From contig JAURYI010000092.1 of NCBI GenBank assembly GCA_030654015.1, positions 22,752 through 86,751 on the forward strand: 64,000 bases of DNA, given 5' to 3'. Every line of letters begins with the position of its first letter. Positions within the stretch are counted from its first letter, which is position 1. Of the stretch, positions 28,649-38,349 are shown one piece after another. Under the pieces are notes generated by a model that was given only the letters and a program-made list of their open reading frames with translations, did not search any database and had not been told where the DNA came from. Position numbers and translations under genes: made by a program. The stretch is from Methylococcales bacterium. GTDB lineage: Bacteria; Pseudomonadota; Gammaproteobacteria; Methylococcales; Methylomonadaceae.

Positions 28649-31084
28649 ATGATTAATCCGCCTTTCAAACCGCGCAATCTGTCGTTATTAGCGTTACTAC
28701 TAGCTAACGCGCTTGATGCTCAAGCTGCCCAAGAAACCTATAACTACAATTTACCTGCACAACCTGCGTCCAGTACCTTGGATCAAATTGCCAAATCTTC
28801 AAAAACCCAGCTGATTTATGCCGATAAAAACGTGCAAGGCGTAACCGCCGCACCGGTAAAAGGCAATTACACCGCACAACAAGCCTTAACAGTCGCACTG
28901 GGCAGCACAGAATTAACGCAAGAAAAAGTGGATGATCGCTTAATTACCGTCAAAAAAGCTCCGCCTAAAGCAAATGCCAATGATTCAAAAACATTGGCAA
29001 CAATGACAGTTACAGACAAAACGGATAAGGCTAATGTCAACGCACCTGATAACGCCACTTACAACATCGTTGATGCCGTAACCGCGACTAAAACCGACAC
29101 GCCCATCATGCAAACGCCGATGTCCGTTAAAGTCGTGCCTAAGCAGGTGTTGAAAGATCAGCAAGTGATTACCGTTGACCAAGCGTTACGCAACGTCAGT
29201 GGCGCAGTTGCGGGTGCAGGTGGTACAGGCAACTTTTTTCTGCGCGGCTTTGGTAACTCTAATGTGTATCGTGATGGCTTTTTAAATCAAAGCCTATGGT
29301 CGCACACTGAAGACCTCGCCAATATTGAACGGGTTGAAGTATTGAAAGGACCAGGGTCTATTTTATACGGACGCTCTGAACCGGGTGGATTGGTGAATTT
29401 TGTCACTAAGTCGCCGTTGAACACGCCTTATTACAGCCTGAGCCAGCAATTCGGTTCATTCGATTTATATCGCACCAATATTGATGCTACAGGTCCTCTG
29501 ACGGAAAACAAAGACCTCGCCTATCGTTTTAATCTGGGTTATCAAACCGATAGAACGTTTCAACAGTTTGGTGGCAATGAACGTTTATTTGTTGCCCCAA
29601 GTTTACGCTGGAATATCTCCGATAAAACCACCTCCACGTTAAAAGTCGAATACAGTGATATTAAAGAAAAGGGACGAGGTACTGTGCCGTTGATGGGCAA
29701 TCGCCCCGCGCCTATTTCACGCGAGTTAAATCTGGGTGATCCGTGGAATCGACAAGAAGATGAATATGTCATGGTATCGTTGAACACCGAACATAACTTC
29801 AATGACAACTGGAAACTGCGCCATCGGTTCAATTTCAGTAATCATGAATTAACCATGACAGGCTTTTATCCTGATGGTGCGTGGGCTTCCATTGACCCAT
29901 TAGTCGGTGATATTAGCCGCTCTTTCTTTGCGCAAAATATGGACGACAAAGACTATATCCATAACTTTTTCAACTCCGTTGAAGTAACTGGAAAATTTGA
30001 AACAGGCTTTGCTAAACACACGTTATTAATGGGCGGTGATTATTATCGCAGTGATAGTCGGTTTACATCGGCAGGTTTTGGCGCAAACCCAAATCAGTAC
30101 GATGTCAGCAATATCTATCTGCCTACGCACCAAGCAGGATCGCCTGCTATTGATGCCGCCGATATAACGACCTCTCGCTTAACCCTACCTTGGTTTGGTC
30201 TTTATATGCAGGATCAAATTGAACTGCCTTATAACGTGCATTTATTGGGCGGCTTTCGTTATGACAACGCGGAAAGTAATGGTATAGCGACTGGCGAATA
30301 TGCAACTGATCGCACGCGCTCGCATGAAGATAAAATTTCTCCACGCGGCGGCATGGTATGGCAACCGATTCCTGAATTATCAGTTTACGGTAGCTATACT
30401 GAAAACTTCGGCGCATCAAATACGGTAAACCGAGGCATTCCATTACCGCCACAAACTGCTAAACAATGGGAAACGGGTATCAAAACCGAACTGTTCGATG
30501 GGCGTTTCACAGGTACAATCGCTTATTTCGACCTGAAAAAGCAAAATTTACCTGTATCGGTCGATCCATTTACCACCAAAGCAGTTGGACAAGCTGAAAG
30601 TAAAGGCTTAGATCTGGACGTAACGGGTGAAATTCTAACGGGTTGGAATGTCATTGGTGCTTATGCCTACACGCCGTTTGCTAAAACTGTTGATAACGGT
30701 ATGGAAACAGACCCAGTGACTGGCTTGGATGTGGCTTCAGCACAAAACGGCAAACGGCTGAACAACGCACCCAGAAACAGCGGCAGTTTATGGACAACGT
30801 ATGAGCCACAAATAAAATACTGGCACGGGCTGAAAGTGGGCGCGGGTATGCAGGGCGTGGGTAAACGTGAAATCGGTTATAACGAAACCGCGCAAGCACC
30901 CGGTTATGTGACGATGAATTTAATGGCAAGCCAACTATGGAAGGTCGGCAAATCAAAAGTAACCGCGCAACTGAACGTCGATAACCTGCTGGATAAAACC
31001 TATATCGGCAGCATCTACAGTTATGGCCCAAGCAATTACGGTGCACCGCGCACATTCATGGGTTCAATCAAAATAGAGTATTAA
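28649..31084 (+). CDS. TonB-dependent siderophore receptor with signalling (STN) domain
   Basis: 811 residues. Signal peptide (ANALDAQAA), then a secretin/TonB short N-terminal domain at about residues 35-105 (PASSTLDQIAKSSKTQLIYA). The plug follows (TPMSVKVVPKQVLKDQQ, LRGFGNSNVYRDGF, IERVEVLKGPGSILYGRSEP), then a 22-strand barrel ending in the aromatic SIKIEY. The STN domain is the part that contacts FecR in transducing receptors of the FpvA/FoxA type. Sited after sigma and FecR genes, it should import a ferric siderophore and signal its presence. The actual ligand cannot be told. Confidence 0.94.
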   Translation: MINPPFKPRNLSLLALLLANALDAQAAQETYNYNLPAQPASSTLDQIAKSSKTQLIYADKNVQGVTAAPVKGNYTAQQALTVALGSTELTQEKVDDRLITVKKAPPKANANDSKTLATMTVTDKTDKANVNAPDNATYNIVDAVTATKTDTPIMQTPMSVKVVPKQVLKDQQVITVDQALRNVSGAVAGAGGTGNFFLRGFGNSNVYRDGFLNQSLWSHTEDLANIERVEVLKGPGSILYGRSEPGGLVNFVTKSPLNTPYYSLSQQFGSFDLYRTNIDATGPLTENKDLAYRFNLGYQTDRTFQQFGGNERLFVAPSLRWNISDKTTSTLKVEYSDIKEKGRGTVPLMGNRPAPISRELNLGDPWNRQEDEYVMVSLNTEHNFNDNWKLRHRFNFSNHELTMTGFYPDGAWASIDPLVGDISRSFFAQNMDDKDYIHNFFNSVEVTGKFETGFAKHTLLMGGDYYRSDSRFTSAGFGANPNQYDVSNIYLPTHQAGSPAIDAADITTSRLTLPWFGLYMQDQIELPYNVHLLGGFRYDNAESNGIATGEYATDRTRSHEDKISPRGGMVWQPIPELSVYGSYTENFGASNTVNRGIPLPPQTAKQWETGIKTELFDGRFTGTIAYFDLKKQNLPVSVDPFTTKAVGQAESKGLDLDVTGEILTGWNVIGAYAYTPFAKTVDNGMETDPVTGLDVASAQNGKRLNNAPRNSGSLWTTYEPQIKYWHGLKVGAGMQGVGKREIGYNETAQAPGYVTMNLMASQLWKVGKSKVTAQLNVDNLLDKTYIGSIYSYGPSNYGAPRTFMGSIKIEY

Positions 31085-31090
31085 TCAGCG

Positions 31091-31164
31091 GTAGGGTGGA
31101 CAACGCTTTTTTGCCCACCTTTTTGCCAATAAAAGTGGTGGGCAAAAAAACCTGCCCACCCTAC
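31091..31164. repeat. Long inverted repeat (GTAGGGTGG type) behind the TonB receptor gene
   Basis: Outer arms GTAGGGTGG (31091-31099) and CCACCCTAC (31156-31164) surround inner arms TTTTTTGCCCACC and GGTGGGCAAAAAA, forming one long stem-loop. It resembles the common GTAGGGTGGGCA interspersed repeat. It ends about 15 bases before the PepSY gene start and could act as a terminator or mRNA stabiliser. Confidence 0.65.
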
Positions 31165-31179
31165 GATTCACAACTAACA

Positions 31180-32370
31180 ATGATGAATTTATCCCTAAAA
31201 AATCGTCGTAAACTTTGGCTAAAAGTACACTTGTACCTTGGGTTATTTGCGGGTGCCGTGTTTGTTATTATTGGACTCACGGGCAGCCTACTGGCATTTG
31301 AATACCCGTTAGATGAAGCCTTAAATGCCGACTTAATGACAGTATCCGTGTATGACAATAAAACCATCATGCCATTAGATGACATTGTTGCCGCTGGTTT
31401 AAAAGCTGTCCCTGCTAACGGCACGGTGTTAAATATAGATTTTCCGCGACATGAACAACTGGCTTACGCATTGTGGTTTGAACAAGCCTCTGGCAACCCC
31501 GATTTTCCGACACGCCATCAAATATTTATCAATCCGTACACAGCAAAAGTCACAGGGCAACGCCTGCTGATTGATTTTGATCATATCTGGCGCAACCCGT
31601 TTAAAGATTTTATTTTACGCCTGCATTACACCTTGGCATTAGGTGAACAAGGCATGATGATTGTCGGCTTTATCGGTATCGGTTTATTTTTTTCAGTTTT
31701 AACAGGATTAATTTTATGGTATCCCAACAAAGGACAGCTTAAAAAAGCCCTGACCATAAAACGCCATGCCAGTGCTGAACGCTTCAACTTTGATTTACAC
31801 AAAACCGTCGGTTTTTACAGCTCATTTATTCTGTTATTCGCCATTGCATCAGGGGTTTATCTGATTTTCCCTGATTACGGACGCGGCTTGATTAAAGTGT
31901 TTTCAGCCATCACCGCAACACCGTGGGGCAATTATAAAAGTGTCGTTCCGACAGGCGATAAAACGCCGAAAACGTTTAGTCAAATAACCGCGATTACCGA
32001 TGCCTATTTTCCAGACGGCTCATACCAATTCATCACATTTCCGCAAAATAGCGATGATGTTTATTTTATTGGCAAACGGACTGCCAATGAAGTCAATCAG
32101 CATCATCCCTATCGGCAACTGTGGATAGACCAATACAGCGGCAACATTCTGCACACGCAAGATGCCAGTACGCGCACGGCGGGCGATGTCATTGATGAAT
32201 GGATACGCCCATTACATACAGGTGAGGCATTTGGTCTTACAGGACAACTTATTATTTTAGTGTTGGGTTTAATACCCTCAGCACTGTATGTCACTGGTTT
32301 TATTCGCTGGTTACAAAAACGTAATGCCAAAAAACGCAGCACCCAAACACATTCTTTAATAGCGAAATAG
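31180..32370 (+). CDS. PepSY-associated membrane protein (iron-uptake reductase-like)
   Basis: About 396 residues from the double ATG at 31180/31183; the upstream extension reads through the palindromic repeat and is discarded. Four membrane segments are visible (VHLYLGLFAGAVFVIIGLTG, IVGFIGIGLFFSVLTGLILW, SSFILLFAIASGVYLIF, LIILVLGLIPSALYVTGFI) with PepSY-type periplasmic domains between. Conserved histidines around LHLxTG-like positions (DLHKTVGFYSS, RPLHTGEAF) may bind haem. Such proteins commonly follow TonB siderophore receptors and are proposed to reduce ferric siderophores. Confidence 0.88.
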   Translation: MMNLSLKNRRKLWLKVHLYLGLFAGAVFVIIGLTGSLLAFEYPLDEALNADLMTVSVYDNKTIMPLDDIVAAGLKAVPANGTVLNIDFPRHEQLAYALWFEQASGNPDFPTRHQIFINPYTAKVTGQRLLIDFDHIWRNPFKDFILRLHYTLALGEQGMMIVGFIGIGLFFSVLTGLILWYPNKGQLKKALTIKRHASAERFNFDLHKTVGFYSSFILLFAIASGVYLIFPDYGRGLIKVFSAITATPWGNYKSVVPTGDKTPKTFSQITAITDAYFPDGSYQFITFPQNSDDVYFIGKRTANEVNQHHPYRQLWIDQYSGNILHTQDASTRTAGDVIDEWIRPLHTGEAFGLTGQLIILVLGLIPSALYVTGFIRWLQKRNAKKRSTQTHSLIAK

Positions 32371-32379
32371 GAAAGGAAA

Positions 32380-32646
32380 ATGTCAGCATTAAATTTATCA
32401 CGCCGACGCAATGTTAAAGGTCAAGTCGTAAAAACGGCCAACCCATACACACAAGAAGATAATGATGATGATTTATTAAGCTCATTTTCTTTACCGCGTT
32501 ATTTTCAGATACATTTTCAGCATATTCATGAGCGAACCGACAATGTGCATGAGGAGTTGGCTGAGCTTAAACTCTATGTCAACAAACTCGAAACCAAGTT
32601 GGACGCGCTGTTGTTGTTATTGAATCAGCATCAACGTGAACGCTGA
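32380..32646 (+). CDS. Small conserved-looking protein after the PepSY gene
   Basis: 88 residues, with no known family recognised. The N-terminal half is basic then acidic (EDNDDDLLSSF). The C-terminal half is a predicted coiled-coil helix with heptad leucines (ELAELKLYVNKLETKLDALLLLL). Ten bases after the PepSY stop with a purine-rich leader (GGAAAGGAAA), it is likely the last gene of the iron-uptake transcript. Its end overlaps the convergent RND gene by 16 bases. Confidence 0.65.
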   Translation: MSALNLSRRRNVKGQVVKTANPYTQEDNDDDLLSSFSLPRYFQIHFQHIHERTDNVHEELAELKLYVNKLETKLDALLLLLNQHQRER

Positions 32647-35600
32647 TAACGTTGATTGCCTAAAATCGCATAACACACGGGCGTTAAAATTAAACTCGCC
32701 GCCATGCCTAGCAATAAACCTGCTGATAAAGATAAGGTCATCGGAATGAGAAATTGGGCTTGTGGGCTAGTTTCTAATAGCGTCGGTAGGAAACCTGCAA
32801 AGTTGGTGAGAAACGCGAGAAAAATGGGGCGAAATCGTGAGGTACAGGCATCACAAATCAATTCGGCGATGGGTTTGTTTGGGTCATTATTTTCTTTTAA
32901 ATAATCCAATAATACTAAGCTGTCGTTGACCACTACGCCACTGGCAGCGACCATGCCGACTAAGGATTCCATTGATAATGGCAAACCCAGCGCAGCGTGA
33001 GCTAATACGCCACCACACCATGCCACGGGTGCGGCGAGTAAAAAAATCAGCGGTTTTAAATACGAGCGAAACGGGATGGCAATCAATACATAAATGACTA
33101 ATAATGAAATCAGGGTGTTTTGTTGCAACGAAACCGCCATTTCTTTTTGTTCTTGATGCCCTTGCCCAATATCGATACTCAAACCTGTGTAACGCTGTTG
33201 CAAGGTTTTGAGTTCATTGACTTCCAGCTTGTCATACAGCGCGTTGACATCGACTTTTTTAGTATCAACACGCGCTTGAACTTTCAAAATACGACGGCGG
33301 TCTTGACGCATAATTTTAGCCACGCCATTACTTAAGGTCACGTCTGCCAAGCTACTCAATGGTACGCTCTGCCCGTTGGCTAACTGTATCGGTAAATCAT
33401 GCAGATTAGTCAATGATTGCCGTTCTGCACGCGGATAACGTACCCTGATTTTGACTTCATTACGCCCACGTTGTAAGCGTTCGACTTCATCACCGTAGTA
33501 GGCGTTGTGAACTTGTTCGGAGAGTTGTTCAAGACTGATACCTAAGTGTTCTGCACTGGGCTTTAGTGTTAAATGAATTTCGGGTTTGCCTACTTCAGCA
33601 GAATCAATAACATCATAAACGCCTGTGTAGCTGGCAAGCAGGGTTTTGAATTGCTCGGCGGCTTTAACGAGGTCATCGGCATCGGTCGCGCCTAAATCAA
33701 ATTCAAGGTCATAAGGCACATCGCCTTCTTTATACAAAAAGTCGATTTTAGTCCGCCCTAAATCACCAATGCGTTTACGCCAATCGTTAATAAAATCTTC
33801 AACGCCTAAGCGTTCTCGTCCTTCGGGGGAAAATTCTGTCCAAAAGCCCGCATTGTGTTCAAAAATCATGGTTTCTAAACCAACTACGACACTGGGTTGA
33901 TTTGGCTGCGCAGCATTTAATTCATCACGCAAGGCAAAAAAGGCGTGTTCTACTTGTTTGGCACGGTTGCGGGTTTCGCTGTAAGGCATATCTTCTGGGC
34001 TAGTCAGTGATACCCAAAAGCTGTCTTTAATGACATCCGCTTGTAACGATAGCCGTATGCGTCCGCTTTCTACCCACGCGGTACATAACAATAACATCAC
34101 GATGAAACAGGCAACGGTCAGATAACGCCACTGGAGCGCGAATTGTAAAAAAGGACGGTAGTAACGATTAACAAATCGTTCTAACCATTGATTCAGCCAT
34201 GACCGTATTCTTGCCAATGTAGAGACGTTGCACTGCAACGTCTGTTCAGCGGCTAAATGCGACGGCAAAATCAGCAAGGCTTCAATCAGTGAAAACACCA
34301 GCGTTAAAATCATCACGATACAAATCGGTTGCATCATGCGCCCCGCCCAACCGGGCAAAAATAAGCTGGGTAAAAACGCCACTAATGATACTAAGACCGA
34401 CAAAATCACTGGCAACGCGACGGCTTGTACGCCTTTAATGGCAGCGTTAAGATTGGATTCTTTGCCTTGTTCTTGCAAGGAATACACACTTTCACCAATG
34501 ATAATGGCATCATCGACCAAAATACCCATTGCCAATAGAAAGCCAAATAAAGACAGCATATTGAGCGACACATCCAGCATCGGCATCAGCCATAACGCGC
34601 CCAATATCGAGGTAAAAATTCCCACCCCTGCCCATACCGCAACCCGCAATTGTAAAAATAACGTCAATACTAAACACACCAACACAAAGCCGCTCAGCCC
34701 ATCTTCGATAAGGGTTTGTATGCGTTCATCATAGGCTTGTGAATTATCCCACCATGTGGTCATCACTAAGCCTTGCGGCAATTTTGCTTGGGCTTCGGCA
34801 ACGTATTGTTTAACCCGTCGCGCCACTTCAACGGAACTGTGTTTGGTATGAATTTCCCAGCCTTGGGCAGTTTCGCCGTTGTGATGCCATTCGGAGAGCT
34901 TTTCTTCTAAACCATCTTGAATCGTTGCAATGTCTCTTAGATACAATTTCGCACCGTTGGCATCGGTGCGTAACACGATATTTTTCAAGCTTTCGGCATC
35001 CCCTGCTTTCGCTTGAATACGCAGTGACAATTCACCCGCTGGGGTTTTGACCAAACCATTGGATTGATTTAACGAGGCGTGATGAATTGCTTCGGTGACA
35101 TCATGCAAAGATAACTGGTATTGGCGCAGTTTTTCCGCTGAAACCTCAATAGCGATTTCATACGCGAGTTCATTGTAATTGCGTACCAAGCGCACACCAT
35201 CTATGCGTTCAAGATCAGCCTTTATGGTCTCGCCATAGCGTTGCAAAGCCAGCGGATTGGTTTCACCGTGCAGAGCAACCCAAATAACCCCAGAATCATC
35301 ATCGCGGGTGGCGGCTTGTACGGTAATGCTTTCTATACCTTTAGGTAAACGCGGAATGCTTTGAATAGTCGCGCGTAAGGTATTAATCATTTGTTCTGAA
35401 TCAACCTCAGGCAACACAGCAACATTGAGCAGGCATAGTCCTTCGGTAATTTGGCTATCAACGCGCTTTACACCTGCGCGGTCATAAATTGCGGTTTCAA
35501 GTCGCACACACACCGATTCTTCAATTTCCAACGGCCCTGCGCTGGGATAGGAAGCCGTGATGGTAATTTTGTGCAGATTAAAACGCGGAAAAACTTCTTT

Positions 35601-35717
35601 ATCCACGATGTTAAAACCAACAATACCACCGATAAAAATCGTGACCATTAATAGATTAGCTGCAACTGAATTCGTTGCAAACCACGCGAGTAGTCCTGTC
35701 GGCTGTGAATTGGTCAC
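32631..35717 (-). CDS. RND-family efflux pump inner-membrane transporter (AcrB-like)
   Basis: 1028 residues with the duplicated RND layout: TM1 (SVAANLLMVTIFIGGIVGF), first periplasmic porter region, TM2-6 with MGILVDDAIIIGESV (the conserved acidic pair of the proton relay in TM4), TM7, second porter region, and TM8-12 (GVVVNDSLVLLDYL). It uses the proton gradient to move substrates through the adaptor and outer-membrane channel encoded upstream. It is expressed last of three overlapping minus-strand genes. Substrate is unknown. Confidence 0.93.
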   Translation of the reverse strand: MTNSQPTGLLAWFATNSVAANLLMVTIFIGGIVGFNIVDKEVFPRFNLHKITITASYPSAGPLEIEESVCVRLETAIYDRAGVKRVDSQITEGLCLLNVAVLPEVDSEQMINTLRATIQSIPRLPKGIESITVQAATRDDDSGVIWVALHGETNPLALQRYGETIKADLERIDGVRLVRNYNELAYEIAIEVSAEKLRQYQLSLHDVTEAIHHASLNQSNGLVKTPAGELSLRIQAKAGDAESLKNIVLRTDANGAKLYLRDIATIQDGLEEKLSEWHHNGETAQGWEIHTKHSSVEVARRVKQYVAEAQAKLPQGLVMTTWWDNSQAYDERIQTLIEDGLSGFVLVCLVLTLFLQLRVAVWAGVGIFTSILGALWLMPMLDVSLNMLSLFGFLLAMGILVDDAIIIGESVYSLQEQGKESNLNAAIKGVQAVALPVILSVLVSLVAFLPSLFLPGWAGRMMQPICIVMILTLVFSLIEALLILPSHLAAEQTLQCNVSTLARIRSWLNQWLERFVNRYYRPFLQFALQWRYLTVACFIVMLLLCTAWVESGRIRLSLQADVIKDSFWVSLTSPEDMPYSETRNRAKQVEHAFFALRDELNAAQPNQPSVVVGLETMIFEHNAGFWTEFSPEGRERLGVEDFINDWRKRIGDLGRTKIDFLYKEGDVPYDLEFDLGATDADDLVKAAEQFKTLLASYTGVYDVIDSAEVGKPEIHLTLKPSAEHLGISLEQLSEQVHNAYYGDEVERLQRGRNEVKIRVRYPRAERQSLTNLHDLPIQLANGQSVPLSSLADVTLSNGVAKIMRQDRRRILKVQARVDTKKVDVNALYDKLEVNELKTLQQRYTGLSIDIGQGHQEQKEMAVSLQQNTLISLLVIYVLIAIPFRSYLKPLIFLLAAPVAWCGGVLAHAALGLPLSMESLVGMVAASGVVVNDSLVLLDYLKENNDPNKPIAELICDACTSRFRPIFLAFLTNFAGFLPTLLETSPQAQFLIPMTLSLSAGLLLGMAASLILTPVCYAILGNQRYQRSR

Positions 35718-36877
35718 TGACTTGCGCCCACTTGAACGATCATGCCTTCAATGGGTAAATCAATGCCTGAGGTGATAATGCGTTCACCTGCTTGCAGGCC
35801 ATTTTGTATTAAAACCCGATTGGCTTCGGTGCGTAACACGTCAAGATGGCGGCTGTGTAGCTGTTGATGATTATCAACGATTAATACCTGTTGCGCGGCA
35901 TTAATCGCCTGTTGTGGTAAGGCGAACACGTTGTCCAAGGTTTTGCCTTGAATGTCGGCTTCGACAAATAGCCCGTTTAATAATGGAGCTTCATCAGACC
36001 TGCGAGGTTTTAAAAACCTCGCAGGTCTTGGTTGCTGTACTTCGGCGACTAGGTATAACACGCCTGTACTTTCATCAACTGTTCCCTCAGTACGCACAAT
36101 ATGGGCTTGCCACGTTTGCAGTGCGCCTGCCAGTTTCGCAGTCAAAGTCACTTCAACAGGATTTTGTTTAACATCATTTAACGCTATATCGAGATAAGCC
36201 AATTGTTCTAAGGCTATCGGCAAGCGAATTTCTGCCACATCAGTCGCATAAAGCCGCGCCAGTTTTTCTCCCGTTTGTATCACTTGCCCTAAAGCAACCG
36301 CTTTGCTGTAAAAACGCCCTGTAAACGGGGCGCGTAGTTCACAACGACTGCGCTGATTAGTCGCTTGCAGCAACGTACTTTCAGCGGCTTTTAATTTAGC
36401 GCGGGCTTCGGTGAGTTGCGGTTCACGCATGACTAAAGCCGACGGTTGACCCGTGCCTAAGGCTTGCCATTCTGTTCGCGCTTGGTCGGCTTGGGCTTGT
36501 TCCGTTGCCAGTTGGCGTTTTGCTTCGGCAATCTGTGCCTGTGCTTGCACGATAGCCGCGTCATAATCGCGTGCATCGAGTCGCATTAATAATTCATCTT
36601 TTTTAAACACGCCACCCGCCACAAAATCGGGGTGTAAAAACGTCACTTTACCCGCGACTTCGGCAGTTAAATCCAGCTCATGACGGGGCTTAACAATGCC
36701 TTGTGAATGCACATTAAGCCGTCGGGTTTCTGGTTTGGCTTCGATAACCGTGACGATAGGAATATTGTGGTCTGGTTTTTCGGGTTCTAACACAGGGCGC
36801 GTGGCAATCAACGCATAAGTCCCTGCTCCACCCAGCAATAAAACAATCGCTGGCAAAATAATTTTCAGTTTACTCAT
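35714..36877 (-). CDS. RND efflux periplasmic adaptor with an in-frame palindrome insertion
   Basis: 387 residues. N-terminal membrane anchor/signal (IILPAIVLLLGGAGTYAL), lipoyl halves (LDLTAEVAGKVTFLHPDF, CELRAPFTGRFYSKAVALGQ), an alpha-hairpin (about 105-175) and barrel/membrane-proximal domains. Residues 284-294 (RPARFLKPRRS) are encoded exactly by the 33-bp palindrome at 35996-36028, starting on a codon boundary, between the barrel strand VAEVQQP and DEAPLLNGLFVEADI. Relative to other adaptors this looks like an 11-residue loop insertion. The frame is kept, so the protein may still work. Overlaps both pump partners by one to four bases. Confidence 0.92.
   Translation of the reverse strand: MSKLKIILPAIVLLLGGAGTYALIATRPVLEPEKPDHNIPIVTVIEAKPETRRLNVHSQGIVKPRHELDLTAEVAGKVTFLHPDFVAGGVFKKDELLMRLDARDYDAAIVQAQAQIAEAKRQLATEQAQADQARTEWQALGTGQPSALVMREPQLTEARAKLKAAESTLLQATNQRSRCELRAPFTGRFYSKAVALGQVIQTGEKLARLYATDVAEIRLPIALEQLAYLDIALNDVKQNPVEVTLTAKLAGALQTWQAHIVRTEGTVDESTGVLYLVAEVQQPRPARFLKPRRSDEAPLLNGLFVEADIQGKTLDNVFALPQQAINAAQQVLIVDNHQQLHSRHLDVLRTEANRVLIQNGLQAGERIITSGIDLPIEGMIVQVGASQ
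35996..36028. repeat. 33-bp palindrome (AGACCTGCGAGGTTTT family) inside the adaptor CDS
   Basis: Identical to the intergenic copy at 24452-24484. It is 33 bases (11 codons) long and contains no stop codon in the frame used. This recalls the Rickettsia palindromic elements found in coding regions. Confidence 0.85.
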
Positions 36878-38238
36878 TAAACGCCACCGCCTAATGCCAG
36901 ATAGAGATCAATGCGATTATTGATTAATTGGCGTTGCACGGTGAGATGATCGCTTTGTGCGGTATAGGTACTGCGATAACTGTCTAATAAAGTCAGAATT
37001 TGAATTAAACCCTGACCGTAAGAATACACCGCGAGTTTTCGACTGGCTTCGGTTTGTTCAACGGCTTCTTGTAAGGCGTGTTCTTGTGCGCGTAGCCATT
37101 TTTCAGCGGCTAAGGCTTGCTCAACTTCACGAAACGCGGTGAGTGCAGTACTTTGGTATTGATTCAAGGCTTCCTCAGTGAGTGCTTCATTTTTGCGAAT
37201 ATCGCCTGTTAATTTGCCGCCTTTAAATATCGGTTGCACCAAGCCCATTGCTAAATTCCAAGCGGCGGCGCGGGGGTCAATTAATTCTGCTAATGCCGCG
37301 CTACCCGTGCCACCGCTGGCAGTTAAAGCAATACGCGGTAATAAGGCTTGCTTGGCAGAAAATACCCGTGCATCCATGGCTTGTACGCGATTTAAGGCAG
37401 CAATAATATCGGGGCGGCGGGTTAATAATTCAGAGGGTAATCCAGCGGCGATAAGTGCGGGTGGTGCGGGTAATTTGGCATTTTGTTTTAATTCACCGCT
37501 AGGATAACGCCCCAGTAACACTTCCAAACGGCGAGTAATAATCTGCACTTGATTACGCGAGCTTGCCAGTTGCGCTTCGGCATTGGCTAAATCGGTTAAT
37601 ACTAAACGCAAATCCAAGCCGCCTGTTAAGCCGCGTGTAAAACGTCCGCGTATTAAATCCGCGATAGTATGGCGGTCTTTCATGGATTGTTCGGCAACGT
37701 CTACCTGCAAGTTGGCTTCAATTAAATCAAAATAACTTTGTGCAGTGCGGGCAGCTAATGACAGTTTTGCAGCTTGCAAATCTGCCGCAACTGCGCTGGC
37801 TTCTTGTTCGGTGGCTTGTTGCGTGGCGCGTATGCGTCCCCATAAATCAATTTCCCAACTGAGATCAAACAGCATATTAAATGAGCCTGTTGTTTCGGTA
37901 TTCTGTAAATTGCCACGTTGATAATTCGGCGATACCGCCAACTGCGGCAAGCGATCTGCGCCGTCAATAATGGCTTGTTGACGTGCGGCATTCACCCGCG
38001 CGGCGGCGGCTTTTAAATCATAATTATGTGTCAGTGCATCGTTGACTAAGCGGATTAAAGTGGCATCAGCAAACGCATTCAGCCATTGCGGATTGATGTT
38101 GGTAGCGATTAAGTAATTGCTCGTCCACTGTGCAGGAAATGTCGGACTGATAGCCACCGCATCACGAGATGGCATATCGCCACAGCCGCACAATAACAGT
38201 AACGCACAGGAAACAGTGGCACAGTGACGCATAAGCAT
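36877..38238 (-). CDS. RND efflux outer-membrane lipoprotein, NodT/OprM family
   Basis: 453 residues starting with a lipoprotein signal (VSCALLLLCGC, lipid-modified Cys near residue 19). It contains the two tandem OEP repeats (LTHNYDLKAAAARVNAARQQ, RRPDIIAALNRVQAMDARVF, AFREVEQALAAEKWL). It should form the trimeric channel through which the pump exports. It heads the three-gene operon, followed with near-zero spacing by the adaptor and pump genes. No regulator gene is adjacent. Confidence 0.92.
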   Translation of the reverse strand: MLMRHCATVSCALLLLCGCGDMPSRDAVAISPTFPAQWTSNYLIATNINPQWLNAFADATLIRLVNDALTHNYDLKAAAARVNAARQQAIIDGADRLPQLAVSPNYQRGNLQNTETTGSFNMLFDLSWEIDLWGRIRATQQATEQEASAVAADLQAAKLSLAARTAQSYFDLIEANLQVDVAEQSMKDRHTIADLIRGRFTRGLTGGLDLRLVLTDLANAEAQLASSRNQVQIITRRLEVLLGRYPSGELKQNAKLPAPPALIAAGLPSELLTRRPDIIAALNRVQAMDARVFSAKQALLPRIALTASGGTGSAALAELIDPRAAAWNLAMGLVQPIFKGGKLTGDIRKNEALTEEALNQYQSTALTAFREVEQALAAEKWLRAQEHALQEAVEQTEASRKLAVYSYGQGLIQILTLLDSYRSTYTAQSDHLTVQRQLINNRIDLYLALGGGV

Positions 38239-38349
38239 GGGTTGATTTGCTGTATTTAGAGGGGTTTCATATTGTATGGTCAGTTGTTGTAGACGATAGT
38301 GTTATCAAGATACCTCAGTACATCAACCCATATACTGAGGTGGTAGGTA

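Noticed and set aside
31096..31179. N-terminal extension of the PepSY protein
   Set aside because: It is encoded by the GTAGGGTGG inverted repeat. The double ATG just after it gives the normal start of the family.
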